Positions 28,401-44,200 of a stretch of DNA of 64,000 bases are shown here, piece after piece (position 1 is the stretch's first letter; the number at the start of each line of letters is the position of its first letter). Source of the stretch: Xylocopa sonorina. Taxonomy: Eukaryota; Arthropoda; Insecta; Hymenoptera; Apidae. The DNA is taken from NCBI RefSeq assembly GCF_050948175.1, contig NW_027490216.1, positions 248,001 to 312,000 of the forward strand, given 5' to 3'. The position numbers were made by a program, and so were the translations under genes. The notes below the pieces were generated by a model. That model was not told the origin of the DNA. It worked only from the letters and a program-made list of their open reading frames with translations, and did no database searches.

Positions 28401-31262
28401 TTGCAAGGAAGTGTCGCATTTACATTCATTTGAATCGTAGACGAGGAATGCATAACACTTCGCAAATCATATTACATCTTACCATGAAACATAGAAATGA
28501 GATGCGATATCGAGCTTTAGGAAGCATTAGAACTCTATTGCTACGATACCTAGACATCTGCAGACGCTATTTCCTAGCAAGGAAGTGTCGCATTTACATT
28601 CATTTGAATCATAGACGAGGAGTGCATAACTCTTCGCAAATCATATTACATCTTACCATGAAACATAGAAATGAGATGCGATATCGAGTTTTAAGAAGCA
28701 TTAGAACTCTATTGCTACGATACCTAGACATCTGCAGACGCTATTTCCTAGCAAGGAAGGGTCGCATTTACGTTCATTTGAGGTGTAGACGAGGAATACA
28801 TAACACTTCGCAAATCATGTTATATCTTACCATGGAACATAGAAATGAGATGCGATATCGCGTTTTAAGAATCATATGAACTCTATTGCTGCGATACGTA
28901 GACATCTGCAATCGCTATTTCCTAGCAAGGAAGTGTCGCATTTACATTCATTTGAAGTGTAGACGAGGAATACATGATACTTCGCGAATCATATTATATC
29001 TTACCATGAAACATAGAAATGAGATGCGATATCGCGTTTTAAGAAGCATTTGAACTCTATTTCTTCGATACGTAGATATCTGCAAACGCTATTTCCTTGC
29101 AAGGAAGTGTCGCATTTACATTCATTTGAAGTGTAGACGTGGAATACATAACTCTTCGCAAATCATATTATATCTTACCATGAAACATAGAAATGAGATG
29201 CGATATCGAGTTTTAAGAAGCATTAGAACTCTATTGCTACGATACCTAGACATCTGCAGACGCTATTTCCTAGCAAGGAAGGGTCGCATTTACATTCATT
29301 TGAAGTGTAGACGAGGAATACATAACACTTCGCAAATCATGTTATATCTTACCATGGAACATAGAAATGAGATGCGATATCGCGTTTTAAGAAGCATTAG
29401 AACTCTATTGTTACGATACGAAGACATCTGCAAACGCTATTTCCTAGCGAGGAGGTGTCGCATTCACATTCATATGAAGTGTAGACGAGGAATACATAAC
29501 AATTCGCAAATCATGTTATATCTTACCATGAAACATAGAAATGAGATGCAATATCGCGTTTTAAGAATCATAAGAACTCTATTGCTACGATACGTAGACA
29601 TCTGCAAACGCTATTTCCTTGCGAGGAAGTGTCGCATTTACACTCATCTGAAGTGTAGACGAGGAATACATGACACTTCGCAAATCATATTATATCTTAC
29701 CATGAAACATAGAAATGAGATGCGATGTCGCGTTTCAAGAAGCATTAGAAAGCTATTGCTACGATACGTAGACATCTGCAATCGGTATTTCCTTGCAAGG
29801 AAGTGTCGCATTTACTTTCATTTGAATCGTGGACGAGGAATGCATAACACTTCGCAATGAATAATATATCTCATGAAACATAGATATGAGATGCATTATC
29901 TCGTTTTAAGAAGCATTTGAACTCTATTTCTTCGATACGTAGACATCTGCAAACGCTATTTCCTTGCAAGGAAGTGTCGCATTTACATTCATTTGAAGTG
30001 TAGACGTGGAATACATTACACTTCGCAAATCATGTTATATCTTGCCATGAAACATAGAAATGAGATGCGATATCGCGTTTTAAGAATCATAAGAACTCTA
30101 TTGCTACGATACGTAGACATCTGCAAACGCTATTTCCTTGCAAGGAAGTGTCGCATTTACATTCATTTGAATCGTAGACGAGGAATGCATAACACTTCGC
30201 AAATCATATTACATCTTACCATGAAACATAGAAATGAGATGCGAAATCGAGTTTCAAGAAGCATTAGAACTCTATTGCTACGATACCTAGGCATCTGCAG
30301 ACGCTATTTCCTAGCAAGGAAGTGTCGCATTTACATTCATTTGAAGTGTAGACGAGGAATACATGACACTTCGCAAATCATATTATATCTTACCATGAAA
30401 CATAGAAATGAGATGCGATATCGCGTTTTAAGAAGCATTAGAAAGCTATTGCTACGATACGTAGACATCTGCAATCGGTATTTCCTTGCAAGGAAGTGTC
30501 GCATTTACTTTCATTTGAATCGTAGACGAGGAATGCATAACACTTCGCAATGAATAATATATCTCATGAAACATAGATATGAGATGCAATATCTCGTTTT
30601 AAGAAGCATTTGAACTCTATTTCTTCGATACGTAGACATCTGCAAACGCTATTTCCTTGCAAGGAAGTGTCGCATTTACATTCATTTGAAGTGTAGACGT
30701 GGAATACATAACACTTCGCAAATCATGTTATATCTTGCCATGAAACATAGAAATGAGATGCGATATCGCGTTTTAAGAATCATAAGAACTCTATTGCTAC
30801 GATACGTAGACATCTGCAAACGCTATTTCCTTGCAAGGAAGTGTCGCATTTACATTCATTTGAATCGTAGACGAGGAATGCATAACACTTCGCAAATCAT
30901 ATTACATCTTACCATGAAACATAGAAATGAGATGCGATATCGAGCTTTAAGGAGCATTAGAACTCTATTGCTACGATACCTAGACATCTGCAGACGCTAT
31001 TTCCTAGCAAGGAAGTGTCGCATTTACTTTCATTTGAATCATAGACGAGGAGTGCATAACTCTTCGCAAATCATATGACATCTTACCATGAAACATAGAA
31101 ATGAGATGCGATATCGAGTTTTAAGAAGCATTAGAACTCTATTGCTACGATACCTAGACATCTGCAGACGCTATTTCCTAGCAAGGAAGGGTCGCATTTA
31201 CATTCATTTGAAGTGTAGACGAGGAATACATAACACTTCGCAAATCATGTTATATCTTACCA
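24611..31262 (+). repeat. 21-monomer HOR (3645–3648 bp), tandem copies
   Basis: The left copy starts near 24611 and the right copy at 28256. Landmark offsets drift from 3645 (24611/28256) to 3647 (25479/29126) to 3648 (27038/30686, 27440/31088). Seven one-base indels in the left copy, net minus three, explain the drift exactly. The copies diverge at about 27615 and 31263 (ACCATGAAAC versus ACCATGGAAC). Confidence 0.85.
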
Positions 31263-34200
31263 TGGAACATAGAAATGAGATGCGATATCGCGTTTTAAGA
31301 ATCATATGAACTCTATTGCTGCGATACGTAGACATCTGCAATTGCTATTTCCTACCAAGGAAGTGTCGCATTTACATTCATTTGAAGTGTAGACGAGGAA
31401 TACATGATACTTCGCGAATCATATTATATCTTACCATGAAACATAGAAATGAGATGCGATATCGCGTTTTAAGAAGCATTAGAACACTATTGCTACGATA
31501 CGCAGACATCTGCAAACGCTATTTCCTAGCGAGGAAGTGTCGCATTTACATTTATTTGAAGTGTAGACGAGGAATACATAACTTTTCGCACATCATATTA
31601 CATCTTACCATGAAACATAGAAATGAGATGCGATATCGAGTTTTAAGAAGCATTAGAACTCTATTGCAACGATACCTAGACATCTGCAGACGCTATTTCC
31701 TTGCAAGGAAGTGTCGCATTTACATTCATTTGAAGTGTAGACGTGGAATACATAACTCTTCGCAAATCATATTATATCTTACCATGAAACATAGAAATGA
31801 GATGCGATATCGAGTTTTAAGAGGCATTAGAACTCTATTGCTACGATACCTAGACATCTGCAGACGCTATTTCCTAGCAAGGAAGGGTCGCATTTACATT
31901 CATTTGAAGTGTAGACGAGGAATACATAACACTTCGCAAATCATGTTATATCTTACCATGGAACATAGAAATGAGATGCGATATCGCGTTTTAAGAATCA
32001 TATGAACTCTATTGCTGCGATACGTAGACATCTGCAATCGCTATTTCCTAGCAAGGAAGTGTCGCATTTACATTCATTTGAAGTGTAGACGAGGAATACA
32101 TGATACTTCGCGAATCATATTATATCTTACCATGAAACATAGAAATGAGATGCGATATCGCGCTTTAAGAAGCATTAGAACTCTATTGCTACGATACGTA
32201 GACATCTGCAAACGCTATATCCTTGCAAGAAAGTGTCGCATTTACATTCATTTGAATCGTAGACGAGGAATGCATAACACTTCGCAATGAATATTATATC
32301 TTATCATGAAACATAGATATGAGATGCAATATCTCGTTTTAAGAAGCATTAGAACTCTATTGCTACGATACGTAGACATCTGCAAACGCTATTTCCTAGC
32401 GAGGATGTGTCGCATTCACATTCATTTGAAGTGTAGACGAGGAATACATAACACTTCGCAAATCATGTTACATCTTACCATGAAACATAGAAATGAGATG
32501 CGATATCGAGTTTTAAGAAGCATTAGAACTCTATTGCAACGATACCTAGACATCTGCAGACGCTATTTCCTAGCAAGGAAGGGTCGCATTTACATTCATT
32601 TGAAGTGTAGACGAGGAATACATAACACTTCGCAAATCATGTTATATCTTACCATGAAACATAGAAATGAGTTGCGATATCGCGTTTTAAGAATCATATG
32701 AACTCTATTGCTACGATACGTAGACATCAGCAATTGCTATTTCCTAGCAATTAAGTGTCGCATTTACATTCATTTGAAGTGCAGACGAGGAATACATGAT
32801 ACTTCGCAAATCATATTATATCTTACCATGAAACATAGAAATGAGATGCAATATCGCGTTTTAAGAAGCATTAGAACACTATTGCTACGATAGGTAGACA
32901 TTTGCGACGCTATTTCCTAGCAAAGAAGTGTCGCATTTACATTTATTTGAAGTGTAGACGAGGAATACATAACTTTTCGCAAATCATATTATATCTTACC
33001 ATGAAACATAGAAATGAGATGCGATATCGCGTTTTAAGAAGCATTAGAACTCTATTGCTACGATACCTAGACATCTGCAGACGCTATTTCCTAGCAAGGA
33101 AGGGTCGCATTTACATTCATTTGAAGTGTAGACGAGGAATACATAACACTTCGCAAATCATGTTATATCTTACCATGAAACATAGAAATGAGATGCGATA
33201 TCGCGTTTTAAGAATCATAAGAACTCTATTGCTACGATACGTAGACATCTGCAAACGCTATTTCCTTGCAAGGAAGTGTCGCATTTACATTCATTTGAAT
33301 CGTAGGCGAGGAATGCATAACACTTCGCAATGAATATTATATCTTATCATGAAACATAGAGATGCGATGCAATATCTCGTTTTAAGAAGCATTTGATCTC
33401 TATTGCTTCGATACGTAGACATCTGCAAACGCTATTTCCTTGCAAGGAAGTGTCTCATTTACATTCATTTGAGGTGTAGACGAGGAATACATGACACTTC
33501 GCAAATCATATTATATCTTACCTTGAAACATAGAAATGAGATGCGATATCGCGTTTTAAGAAGCATTAGAAAGCTATTGCTACGATACGTAGACATCTGC
33601 AAACGCTATTTCCTTGCAAGGAAGTGTCGCATTTACATTCATTTGAAGTGTAGACGAGGAATACGTGACACTTCGCAAGTCATATTATATCTTACCATGA
33701 AACATAGAAATGAGATGCGATATCGCGTTTTAAGAAGCATTAGAACACTATTGCTACGATAGGTAGACATTTGCAAACGCTATATCCTAGCAAGGAAGTG
33801 TCGCATTTACATTTATTTGAAGTGTAGACGAGGAATACATAACTCTTCGCAAATCATATTATATCTTACCATGAAACATAGAAATGAGATGCGATATCGC
33901 ATTTTAAGAAGCATTAGAACTCTATTGCTACGATACCTAGACATCTGCAGACGCTATTTCCTAGCAAGGAAGTGTCGCATTTACATTCATTTGAAGTGTA
34001 GACGAGGAATACATGATACTTCGCAAATGATATCATATCCTACCATGAAACATAGAAATGAGATGCGATATCGCGTTTTAAGAAGCATTAGAAATCTATT
34101 GCTACGATACGTAGACATCTGCAAACGCTATTTCCTAGCGAGGAAGTGTCGCATTCACATTCATTTGAAGTGTAGACGAGGAATACATAACACTTCGCAA

Positions 34201-37200
34201 ATCATGTTACATCTTACCATGAAACATAGAAATGAGATGCGATATCGAGTTTTAAGAAGCATTAGAACTCTATTGCAACGATACCTAGACATCTGCAGAC
34301 GCTATTTCCTAGCAAGGAAGGGTCGCATTTACATTCATTTGAAGTGTAGACGAGGAATACATAACACTTCGCAAATCATGTTATATCTTACCATGGAACA
34401 TAGAAATGAGATGCGATATCGCGTTTTAAGAAGCATTAGAAAGCTATTGCTACGATACGTAGACATCTGCAATCGGTATTTCCTTGCAAGGAAGTGTCGC
34501 ATTTACTTTCATTTGAATCGTAGACGAGGAATGCATAACACTTCGCAATGAATAATATGTCTCATGAAACATAGATATGAGATGCAATATCTCGTTTTAA
34601 GAAGCATTTGAACTCTATTTCTTCGATACGTAGATATCTGCAAACGCTATTTCCTTGCAAGGAAGTGTCGCATTTACATTCATTTGAAGTGTAGACGTGG
34701 AATACATAACTCTTCGCAAATCATATTATATCTTACCATGAAACATAGAAATGAGATGCGATATCGAGTTTTAAGAAGCATTAGAACTCTATTGCTACGA
34801 TACCTAGACATCTGCAGACGCTATTTCCTTGCAAGGAAGTGTCGCATTTACATTCATTTGAATCGTAGACGAGGAATGCATAACACTTCGCAAATCATAT
34901 TACATCTTACCATGAAACATAGAAATGAGATGCGATATCGAGCTTTAGGAAGCATTAGAACTCTATTGCTACGATACCTAGACATCTGCAGACGCTATTT
35001 CCTAGCAAGGAAGTGTCGCATTTACATTCATTTGAATCATAGACGAGGAGTGCATAACTCTTCGCAAATCATATTACATCTTACCATGAAACATAGAAAT
35101 GAGATGCGATATCGAGTTTTAAGAAGCATTAGAACTCTATTGCTACGATACCTAGACATCTGCAGACGCTATTTCCTAGCAAGGAAGGGTCGCATTTACG
35201 TTCATTTGAGGTGTAGACGAGGAATACATAACACTTCGCAAATCATGTTATATCTTACCATGGAACATAGAAATGAGATGCGATATCGCGTTTTAAGAAT
35301 CATATGAACTCTATTGCTGCGATACGTAGACATCTGCAATCGCTATTTCCTAGCAAGGAAGTGTCGCATTTACATTCATTTGAAGTGTAGACGAGGAATA
35401 CATGATACTTCGCGAATCATATTATATCTTACCATGAAACATAGAAATGAGATGCGATATCGCGTTTTAAGAAGCATTTGAACTCTATTTCTTCGATACG
35501 TAGATATCTGCAAACGCTATTTCCTTGCAAGGAAGTGTCGCATTTACATTCATTTGAAGTGTAGACGTGGAATACATAACTCTTCGCAAATCATATTATA
35601 TCTTACCATGAAACATAGAAATGAGATGCGATATCGAGTTTTAAGAAGCATTAGAACTCTATTGCTACGATACCTAGACATCTGCAGACGCTATTTCCTA
35701 GCAAGGAAGGGTCGCATTTACATTCATTTGAAGTGTAGACGAGGAATACATAACACTTCGCAAATCATGTTATATCTTACCATGGAACATAGAAATGAGA
35801 TGCGATATCGCGTTTTAAGAAGCATTAGAACTCTATTGTTACGATACGAAGACATCTGCAAACGCTATTTCCTAGCGAGGAGGTGTCGCATTCACATTCA
35901 TATGAAGTGTAGACGAGGAATACATAACAATTCGCAAATCATGTTATATCTTACCATGAAACATAGAAATGAGATGCAATATCGCGTTTTAAGAATCATA
36001 AGAACTCTATTGCTACGATACGTAGACATCTGCAAACGCTATTTCCTTGCGAGGAAGTGTCGCATTTACACTCATCTGAAGTGTAGACGAGGAATACATG
36101 ACACTTCGCAAATCATATTATATCTTACCATGAAACATAGAAATGAGATGCGATGTCGCGTTTCAAGAAGCATTAGAAAGCTATTGCTACGATACGTGGA
36201 CATCTGCAATCGGTATTTCCTTGCAAGGAAGTGTCGCATTTACTTTCATTTGAATCGTGGACGAGGAATGCATAACACTTCGCAATGAATAATATATCTC
36301 ATGAAACATAGATATGAGATGCATTATCTCGTTTTAAGAAGCATTTGAACTCTATTTCTTCGATACGTAGACATCTGCAAACGCTATTTCCTTGCAAGGA
36401 AGTGTCGCATTTACATTCATTTGAAGTGTAGACGTGGAATACATTACACTTCGCAAATCATGTTATATCTTGCCATGAAACATAGAAATGAGATGCGATA
36501 TCGCGTTTTAAGAATCATAAGAACTCTATTGCTACGATACGTAGACATCTGCAAACGCTATTTCCTTGCAAGGAAGTGTCGCATTTACATTCATTTGAAT
36601 CGTAGACGAGGAATGCATAACACTTCGCAAATCATATTACATCTTACCATGAAACATAGAAATGAGATGCGAAATCGAGTTTTAAGAAGCATTAGAACTC
36701 TATTGCTACGATACCTAGGCATCTGCAGACGCTATTTCCTAGCAAGGAAGTGTCGCATTTACATTCATTTGAAGTGTAGACGAGGAATACATGACACTTC
36801 GCAAATCATATTATATCTTACCATGAAACATAGAAATGAGATGCGATATCGCGTTTTAAGAAGCATTAGAAAGCTATTGCTACGATACGTAGACATCTGC
36901 AATCGGTATTTCCTTGCAAGGAAGTGTCGCATTTACTTTCATTTGAATCGTAGACGAGGAATGCATAACACTTCGCAATGAATAATATATCTCATGAAAC
37001 ATAGATATGAGATGCAATATCTCGTTTTAAGAAGCATTTGAACTCTATTTCTTCGATACGTAGACATCTGCAAACGCTATTTCCTTGCAAGGAAGTGTCG
37101 CATTTACATTCATTTGAAGTGTAGACGTGGAATACATAACACTTCGCAAATCATGTTATATCTTGCCATGAAACATAGAAATGAGATGCGATATCGCGTT

Positions 37201-40200
37201 TTAAGAATCATAAGAACTCTATTGCTACGATACGTAGACATCTGCAAACGCTATTTCCTTGCAAGGAAGTGTCGCATTTACATTCATTTGAATCGTAGAC
37301 GAGGAATGCATAACACTTCGCAAATCATATTACATCTTACCATGAAACATAGAAATGAGATGCGATATCGAGCTTTAAGGAGCATTAGAACTCTATTGCT
37401 ACGATACCTAGACATCTGCAGACGCTATTTCCTAGCAAGGAAGTGTCGCATTTACTTTCATTTGAATCATAGACGAGGAGTGCATAACTCTTCGCAAATC
37501 ATATGACATCTTACCATGAAACATAGAAATGAGATGCGATATCGAGTTTTAAGAAGCATTAGAACTCTATTGCTACGATACCTAGACATCTGCAGACGCT
37601 ATTTCCTAGCAAGGAAGGGTCGCATTTACATTCATTTGAAGTGTAGACGAGGAATACATAACACTTCGCAAATCATGTTATATCTTACCATGGAACATAG
37701 AAATGAGATGCGATATCGCGTTTTAAGAATCATATGAACTCTATTGCTGCGATACGTAGACATCTGCAATTGCTATTTCCTACCAAGGAAGTGTCGCATT
37801 TACATTCATTTGAAGTGTAGACGAGGAATACATGATACTTCGCGAATCATATTATATCTTACCATGAAACATAGAAATGAGATGCGATATCGCGTTTTAA
37901 GAAGCATTAGAACACTATTGCTACGATACGCAGACATCTGCAAACGCTATTTCCTAGCGAGGAAGTGTCGCATTTACATTTATTTGAAGTGTAGACGAGG
38001 AATACATAACTTTTCGCACATCATATTACATCTTACCATGAAACATAGAAATGAGATGCGATATCGAGTTTTAAGAAGCATTAGAACTCTATTGCAACGA
38101 TACCTAGACATCTGCAGACGCTATTTCCTTGCAAGGAAGTGTCGCATTTACATTCATTTGAAGTGTAGACGTGGAATACATAACTCTTCGCAAATCATAT
38201 TATATCTTACCATGAAACATAGAAATGAGATGCGATATCGAGTTTTAAGAGGCATTAGAACTCTATTGCTACGATACCTAGACATCTGCAGACGCTATTT
38301 CCTAGCAAGGAAGGGTCGCATTTACATTCATTTGAAGTGTAGACGAGGAATACATAACACTTCGCAAATCATGTTATATCTTACCATGGAACATAGAAAT
38401 GAGATGCGATATCGCGTTTTAAGAATCATATGAACTCTATTGCTGCGATACGTAGACATCTGCAATCGCTATTTCCTAGCAAGGAAGTGTCGCATTTACA
38501 TTCATTTGAAGTGTAGACGAGGAATACATGATACTTCGCGAATCATATTATATCTTACCATGAAACATAGAAATGAGATGCGATATCGCGCTTTAAGAAG
38601 CATTAGATCTCTATTGCTACGATACGTAGACATCTGCAAACGCTATATCCTTGCAAGAAAGTGTCGCATTTACATTCATTTGAATCGTAGACGAGGAATG
38701 CATAACACTTCGCAATGAATATTATATCTTATCATGAAACATAGATATGAGATGCAATATCTCGTTTTAAGAAGCATTAGAACTCTATTGCTACGATACG
38801 TAGACATCTGCAAACGCTATTTCCTAGCGAGGATGTGTCGCATTCACATTCATTTGAAGTGTAGACGAGGAATACATAACACTTCGCAAATCATGTTACA
38901 TCTTACCATGAAACATAGAAATGAGATGCGATATCGAGTTTTAAGAAGCATTAGAACTCTATTGCAACGATACCTAGACATCTGCAGACGCTATTTCCTA
39001 GCAAGGAAGGGTCGCATTTACATTCATTTGAAGTGTAGACGAGGAATACATAACACTTCGCAAATCATGTTATATCTTACCATGAAACATAGAAATGAGT
39101 TGCGATATCGCGTTTTAAGAATCATATGAACTCTATTGCTACGATACGTAGACATCTGCAATTGCTATTTCCTAGCAATTAAGTGTCGCATTTACATTCA
39201 TTTGAAGTGCAGACGAGGAATACATGATACTTCGCAAATCATATTATATCTTACCATGAAACATAGAAATGAGATGCGATATCGCGTTTTAAGAAGCATT
39301 AGAACACTATTGCTACGATAGGTAGACATTTGCGACGCTATTTCCTAGCAAAGAAGTGTCGCATTTACATTTATTTGAAGTGTAGACGAGGAATACATAA
39401 CTTTTCGCAAATCATATTATATCTTACCATGAAACATAGAAATGAGATGCGATATCGCGTTTTAAGAAGCATTAGAACTCTATTGCTACGATACCTAGAC
39501 ATCTGCAGACGCTATTTCCTAGCAAGGAAGGGTCGCATTTACATTCATTTGAAGTGTAGACGAGGAATACATAACACTTCGCAAATCATGTTATATCTTA
39601 CCATGAAACATAGAAATGAGATGCGATATCGCGTTTTAAGAATCATAAGAACTCTATTGCTACGATACGTAGACATCTGCAAACGCTATTTCCTTGCAAG
39701 GAAGTGTCGCATTTACATTCATTTGAATCGTAGGCGAGGAATGCATAACACTTCGCAATGAATATTATATCTTATCATGAAACATAGAGATGCGATGCAA
39801 TATCTCGTTTTAAGAAGCATTTGATCTCTATTGCTTCGATACGTAGACATCTGCAAACGCTATTTCCTTGCAAGGAAGTGTCGCATATACATTCATTTGA
39901 ATTGTAGACGGGGAATACATGATACTTCGCAAATCTTATTATATCTTACCATGAAACATAGAAATGAGATGCGATATCGCGTTTTAAGAAGCATTTGAAC
40001 TCTATTGCTTCGATACGTAGACATCTGCAAACGCTATTTCCTTGCAAGGAAGTGTCTCATTTACATTCATTTGAGGTGTAGACGAGGAATACATGACACT
40101 TCGCAAATCATATTATATCTTACCTTGAAACATAGAAATGAGATGCGATATCGCGTTTTAAGAAGCATTAGAAAGCTATTGCTACGATACGTAGACATCT

Positions 40201-41200
40201 GCAAACGCTATTTCCTTGCAAGGAAGTGTCGCATTTACATTCATTTGAAGTGTAGACGAGGAATACGTGACACTTCGCAAGTCATATTATATCTTACCAT
40301 GAAACATAGAAATGAGATGCGATATCGCGTTTTAAGAAGCATTAGAACACTATTGCTACGATAGGTAGACATTTGCAAACGCTATATCCTAGCAAGGAAG
40401 TGTCGCATTTACATTTATTTGAAGTGTAGACGAGGAATACATAACTCTTCGCAAATCATATTATATCTTACCATGAAACATAGAAATGAGATGCGATATC
40501 GCATTTTAAGAAGCATTAGAACTCTATTGCTACGATACCTAGACATCTGCAGACGCTATTTCCTAGCAAGGAAGTGTCGCATTTACATTCATTTGAAGTG
40601 TAGACGAGGAATACATGATACTTCGCAAATGATATCATATCCTACCATGAAACATAGAAATGAGATGCGATATCGCGTTTTAAGAAGCATTAGAAATCTA
40701 TTGCTACGATACGTAGACATCTGCAAACGCTATTTCCTAGCGAGGAAGTGTCGCATTCACATTCATTTGAAGTGTAGACGAGGAATACATAACACTTCGC
40801 AAATCATGTTACATCTTACCATGAAACATAGAAATGAGATGCGATATCGAGTTTTAAGAAGCATTAGAACACTATTGCAACGATACCTAGACATCTGCAG
40901 ACGCTATTTCCTAGCAAGGAAGGGTCGCATTTACATTCATTTGAAGTGTAGACGAGGAATACATAACACTTCGCAAATCATGTTATATCTTACCATGGAA
41001 CATAGAAATGAGATGCGATATCGCGTTTTAAGAAGCATTAGAAAGCTATTGCTACGATACGTAGACATCTGCAATCGGTATTTCCTTGCAAGGAAGTGTC
41101 GCATTTACTTTCATTTGAATCGTAGACGAGGAATGCATAACACTTCGCAATGAATAATATGTCTCATGAAACATAGATATGAGATGCAATATCTCGTTTT
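28170..41200 (+). repeat. 37/38-monomer HOR (6428 and 6602 bp), two copies
   Basis: Copy one begins about 28170 and copy two about 34598. The offset is a constant 6428 bp from 28256/34684 to 32902/39330, then 6602 bp from 33403/40005 to 34684/41286. One 174-bp monomer (GTGTCGCATATACATTC, GACGGGG type, near 39.88 kb) is therefore present only in copy two. Both copies share rare marks such as the deletion TTTGCGACGCT. Only a handful of substitutions were noticed, for example AGAACTC versus AGATCTC near 32180 and 38608. Confidence 0.88.
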
Positions 41201-44200
41201 AAGAAGCATTTGAACTCTATTTCTTCGATACGTAGATATCTGCAAACGCTATTTCCTTGCAAGGAAGTGTCGCATTTACATTCATTTGAAGTGTAGACGT
41301 GGAATACATAACTCTTCGCAAATCATATTATATCTTACCATGAAACATAGAAATGAGATGCGATATCGAGTTTTAAGAAGCATTAGAACTCTATTGCTAC
41401 GATACCTAGACATCTGCAGACGCTATTTCCTAGCAAGGAAGGGTCGCATTTACATTCATTTGAAGTGTAGACGAGGAATACATAACACTTCGCAAATCAT
41501 GTTATATCTTACCATGGAACATAGAAATGAGATGCGATATCGCGTTTTAAGAATCATATGAACTCTATTGCTGCGATACGTAGACATCTGCAATCGCTAT
41601 TTCCTAGCAAGGAAGTGTCGCATTTACATTCATTTGAAGTGTAGACGAGGAATACATGATACTTCGCGAATCATATTATATCTTACCATGAAACATAGAA
41701 ATGAGATGCGATATCGCGTTTTAAGAAGCATTAGAAATCTATTGCTACGATACGTAGACATCTGCAAACGCTATTTCCTAGCGAGGAAGTGTCGCATTCA
41801 CATTCATTTGAAGTGTAGACGAGGAATACATAACACTTCGCAAATCATGTTACATCTTACCATGAAACATAGAAATGAGATGCGATATCGAGTTTTAAGA
41901 AGCATTAGAACTCTATTGCAACGATACCTAGACATCTGCAGACGCTATTTCCTAGCAAGGAAGGGTCGCATTTACTTTCATTTGAAGTGTAGACGAGGAA
42001 TACATAACACTTCGCAAATCATGTTATATCTTACCATGAAACATAGAAATGAGATGCGATATCGCGTTTTAAGAAGCATTAGAAATCTGTTGCTACGATA
42101 CGTAGACATCTGCAATTGCTATTTCCTAGCAAGGACGTGTCGCATTTACATTCATTTGAAGTGTAGACGAGGAATACATGATACTTCGCAAATCATATTA
42201 TATCTTACCATGAAACATAGAAATGAGATGCGATATCGCGCTTTAAGAAGCATTAGAACTCTATTGCTACGATACGTAGACATCTGCAAACGCTATATCC
42301 TTGCAAGAAAGTGACGCATTTACATTCATTTGAATCGTAGACGAGGAATGCATAACACTTCGCAATGAATATTATATCTTATCATGAAACATAGATATGA
42401 GATGCAATATCCCGTTTTAAGAAGCATTAGAACTCTATTGCTACGATACGTAGACATCTGCAAACGCTATTTCCTAGCGAGGATGTGTCGCATTCACATT
42501 CATTTGAAGTGTAGACGAGGAATACATAACACTTCGCAAATCATGTTACATCTTACCATGAAACATAGAAATGAGATGCGATATCGAGTTTTAAGAAGCA
42601 TTAGAACTCTATTGCAACGATACCTAGACATCTGCAGACGCTATTTCCTAGCAAGGAAGGGTCACATTTACATTCATTTGAAGTGCAGACGAGGAATACA
42701 TAACACTTCGCAAATCATGTTATATCTTGCCATGAAACATAGAAATGAGATGCGATATCGCGTTTTAAGAAGCATTAGAACTCTATTGCTGCGATACCTA
42801 GACATCTGCAGACGCTATTTCCTTGCAAGGAAGTGTCGCATTTACATTCATTTGAAGTGTAGACGAGGAATACATGGCAGTTCGCAAATCATATTATATC
42901 ATACCATGAAACATAGAAATGAGATGCGATATCGCGGTTTAAGAAGCAATAGAAAGCTATTGCTAACGATACGTAGGCATCTGCAAACGCTATTTCCTAG
43001 CGAGGAAGTGTCGCATTCACATTGATTTGAAGTGTAGACGTGGAATACATAACACTTCGCAAATCATGTTATAACTTACCATGAAACATAGAAACGAGAT
43101 GCGATATCGCATTTTAAGAATCATATGAACTCTATTGCTACGATACGTAGACATCTGTAAACGCTATTTCCTAGCAAGGAAGTGTCGCATTTACATTCAT
43201 TTGAAGTGTAGACGAGGAATACATAACACTTCGCAAATCATATTACATCTTACCATGAAACATAGAAATGAGATGCGACATCGCGTTTTAAGAATCATAA
43301 GAACTCTATTGCTACGATACGTTGACATCTGCAAACGCTATTTCCTTGCAAGGATATGTCGCATTTACATTCATTTGAATCGTAGACGAGGAATGCATAA
43401 CACTTCGCAAATCATATTACATCTTACCATGAAACATAGAAATGAGATGCGATATCGAGTTTTAAGAAGCATTAGATCTCGATTGCTACGATACCTAGAC
43501 ATCTGCAGACGCTATTTCCTAGCAAGGATATGTCGCATTTACATTCATTTGAATCGTAGACGAGGAATGCAGAACACTTCGCAAATTATATTACATCTTA
43601 CCCTGAAACATAGAAATGAGATGCGATATCGTGTTTTAAGAAGCATTAGATCTCTATTGCTACGATACCTAGACATCTGCAGACGCTATTTCCTAGCAAG
43701 GAAGTGTCGCATTTACATTCATTTGAATCGTAGACCAGGAATGCATAACACTTCGCAAATCATATTACATCTTACCATGAAACATAGAAATGAGATGCGA
43801 TATCGAGTTTTAGGAATCATATGAACTCTATTGCTACGATACGTAGACATCTGCAATTGCTATTTCCTAGCAATTAAGTGTCGCATTTACATTCATTTGA
43901 AGTGCAGACGAGGAATACATGATACTTCGCAAATCATATTATATCTTACCATGAAACATAGAAATGAGATGCGATATCGCGTTTTAAGAAGCATTAGAAC
44001 ACTATTGCTACGATAGGTAGACATTTGCGACGCTATTTCCTAGCAAAGAAGTGTCGCATTTACATTTATTTGAAGTGTAGACGAGGAATACATAACTTTT
44101 CGCAAATCATATTATATCTTACCATGAAACATAGAAATGAGATGCGATATCGCGTTTTAAGAAGCATTAGAACTCTATTGCTACGATACCTAGACATCTG

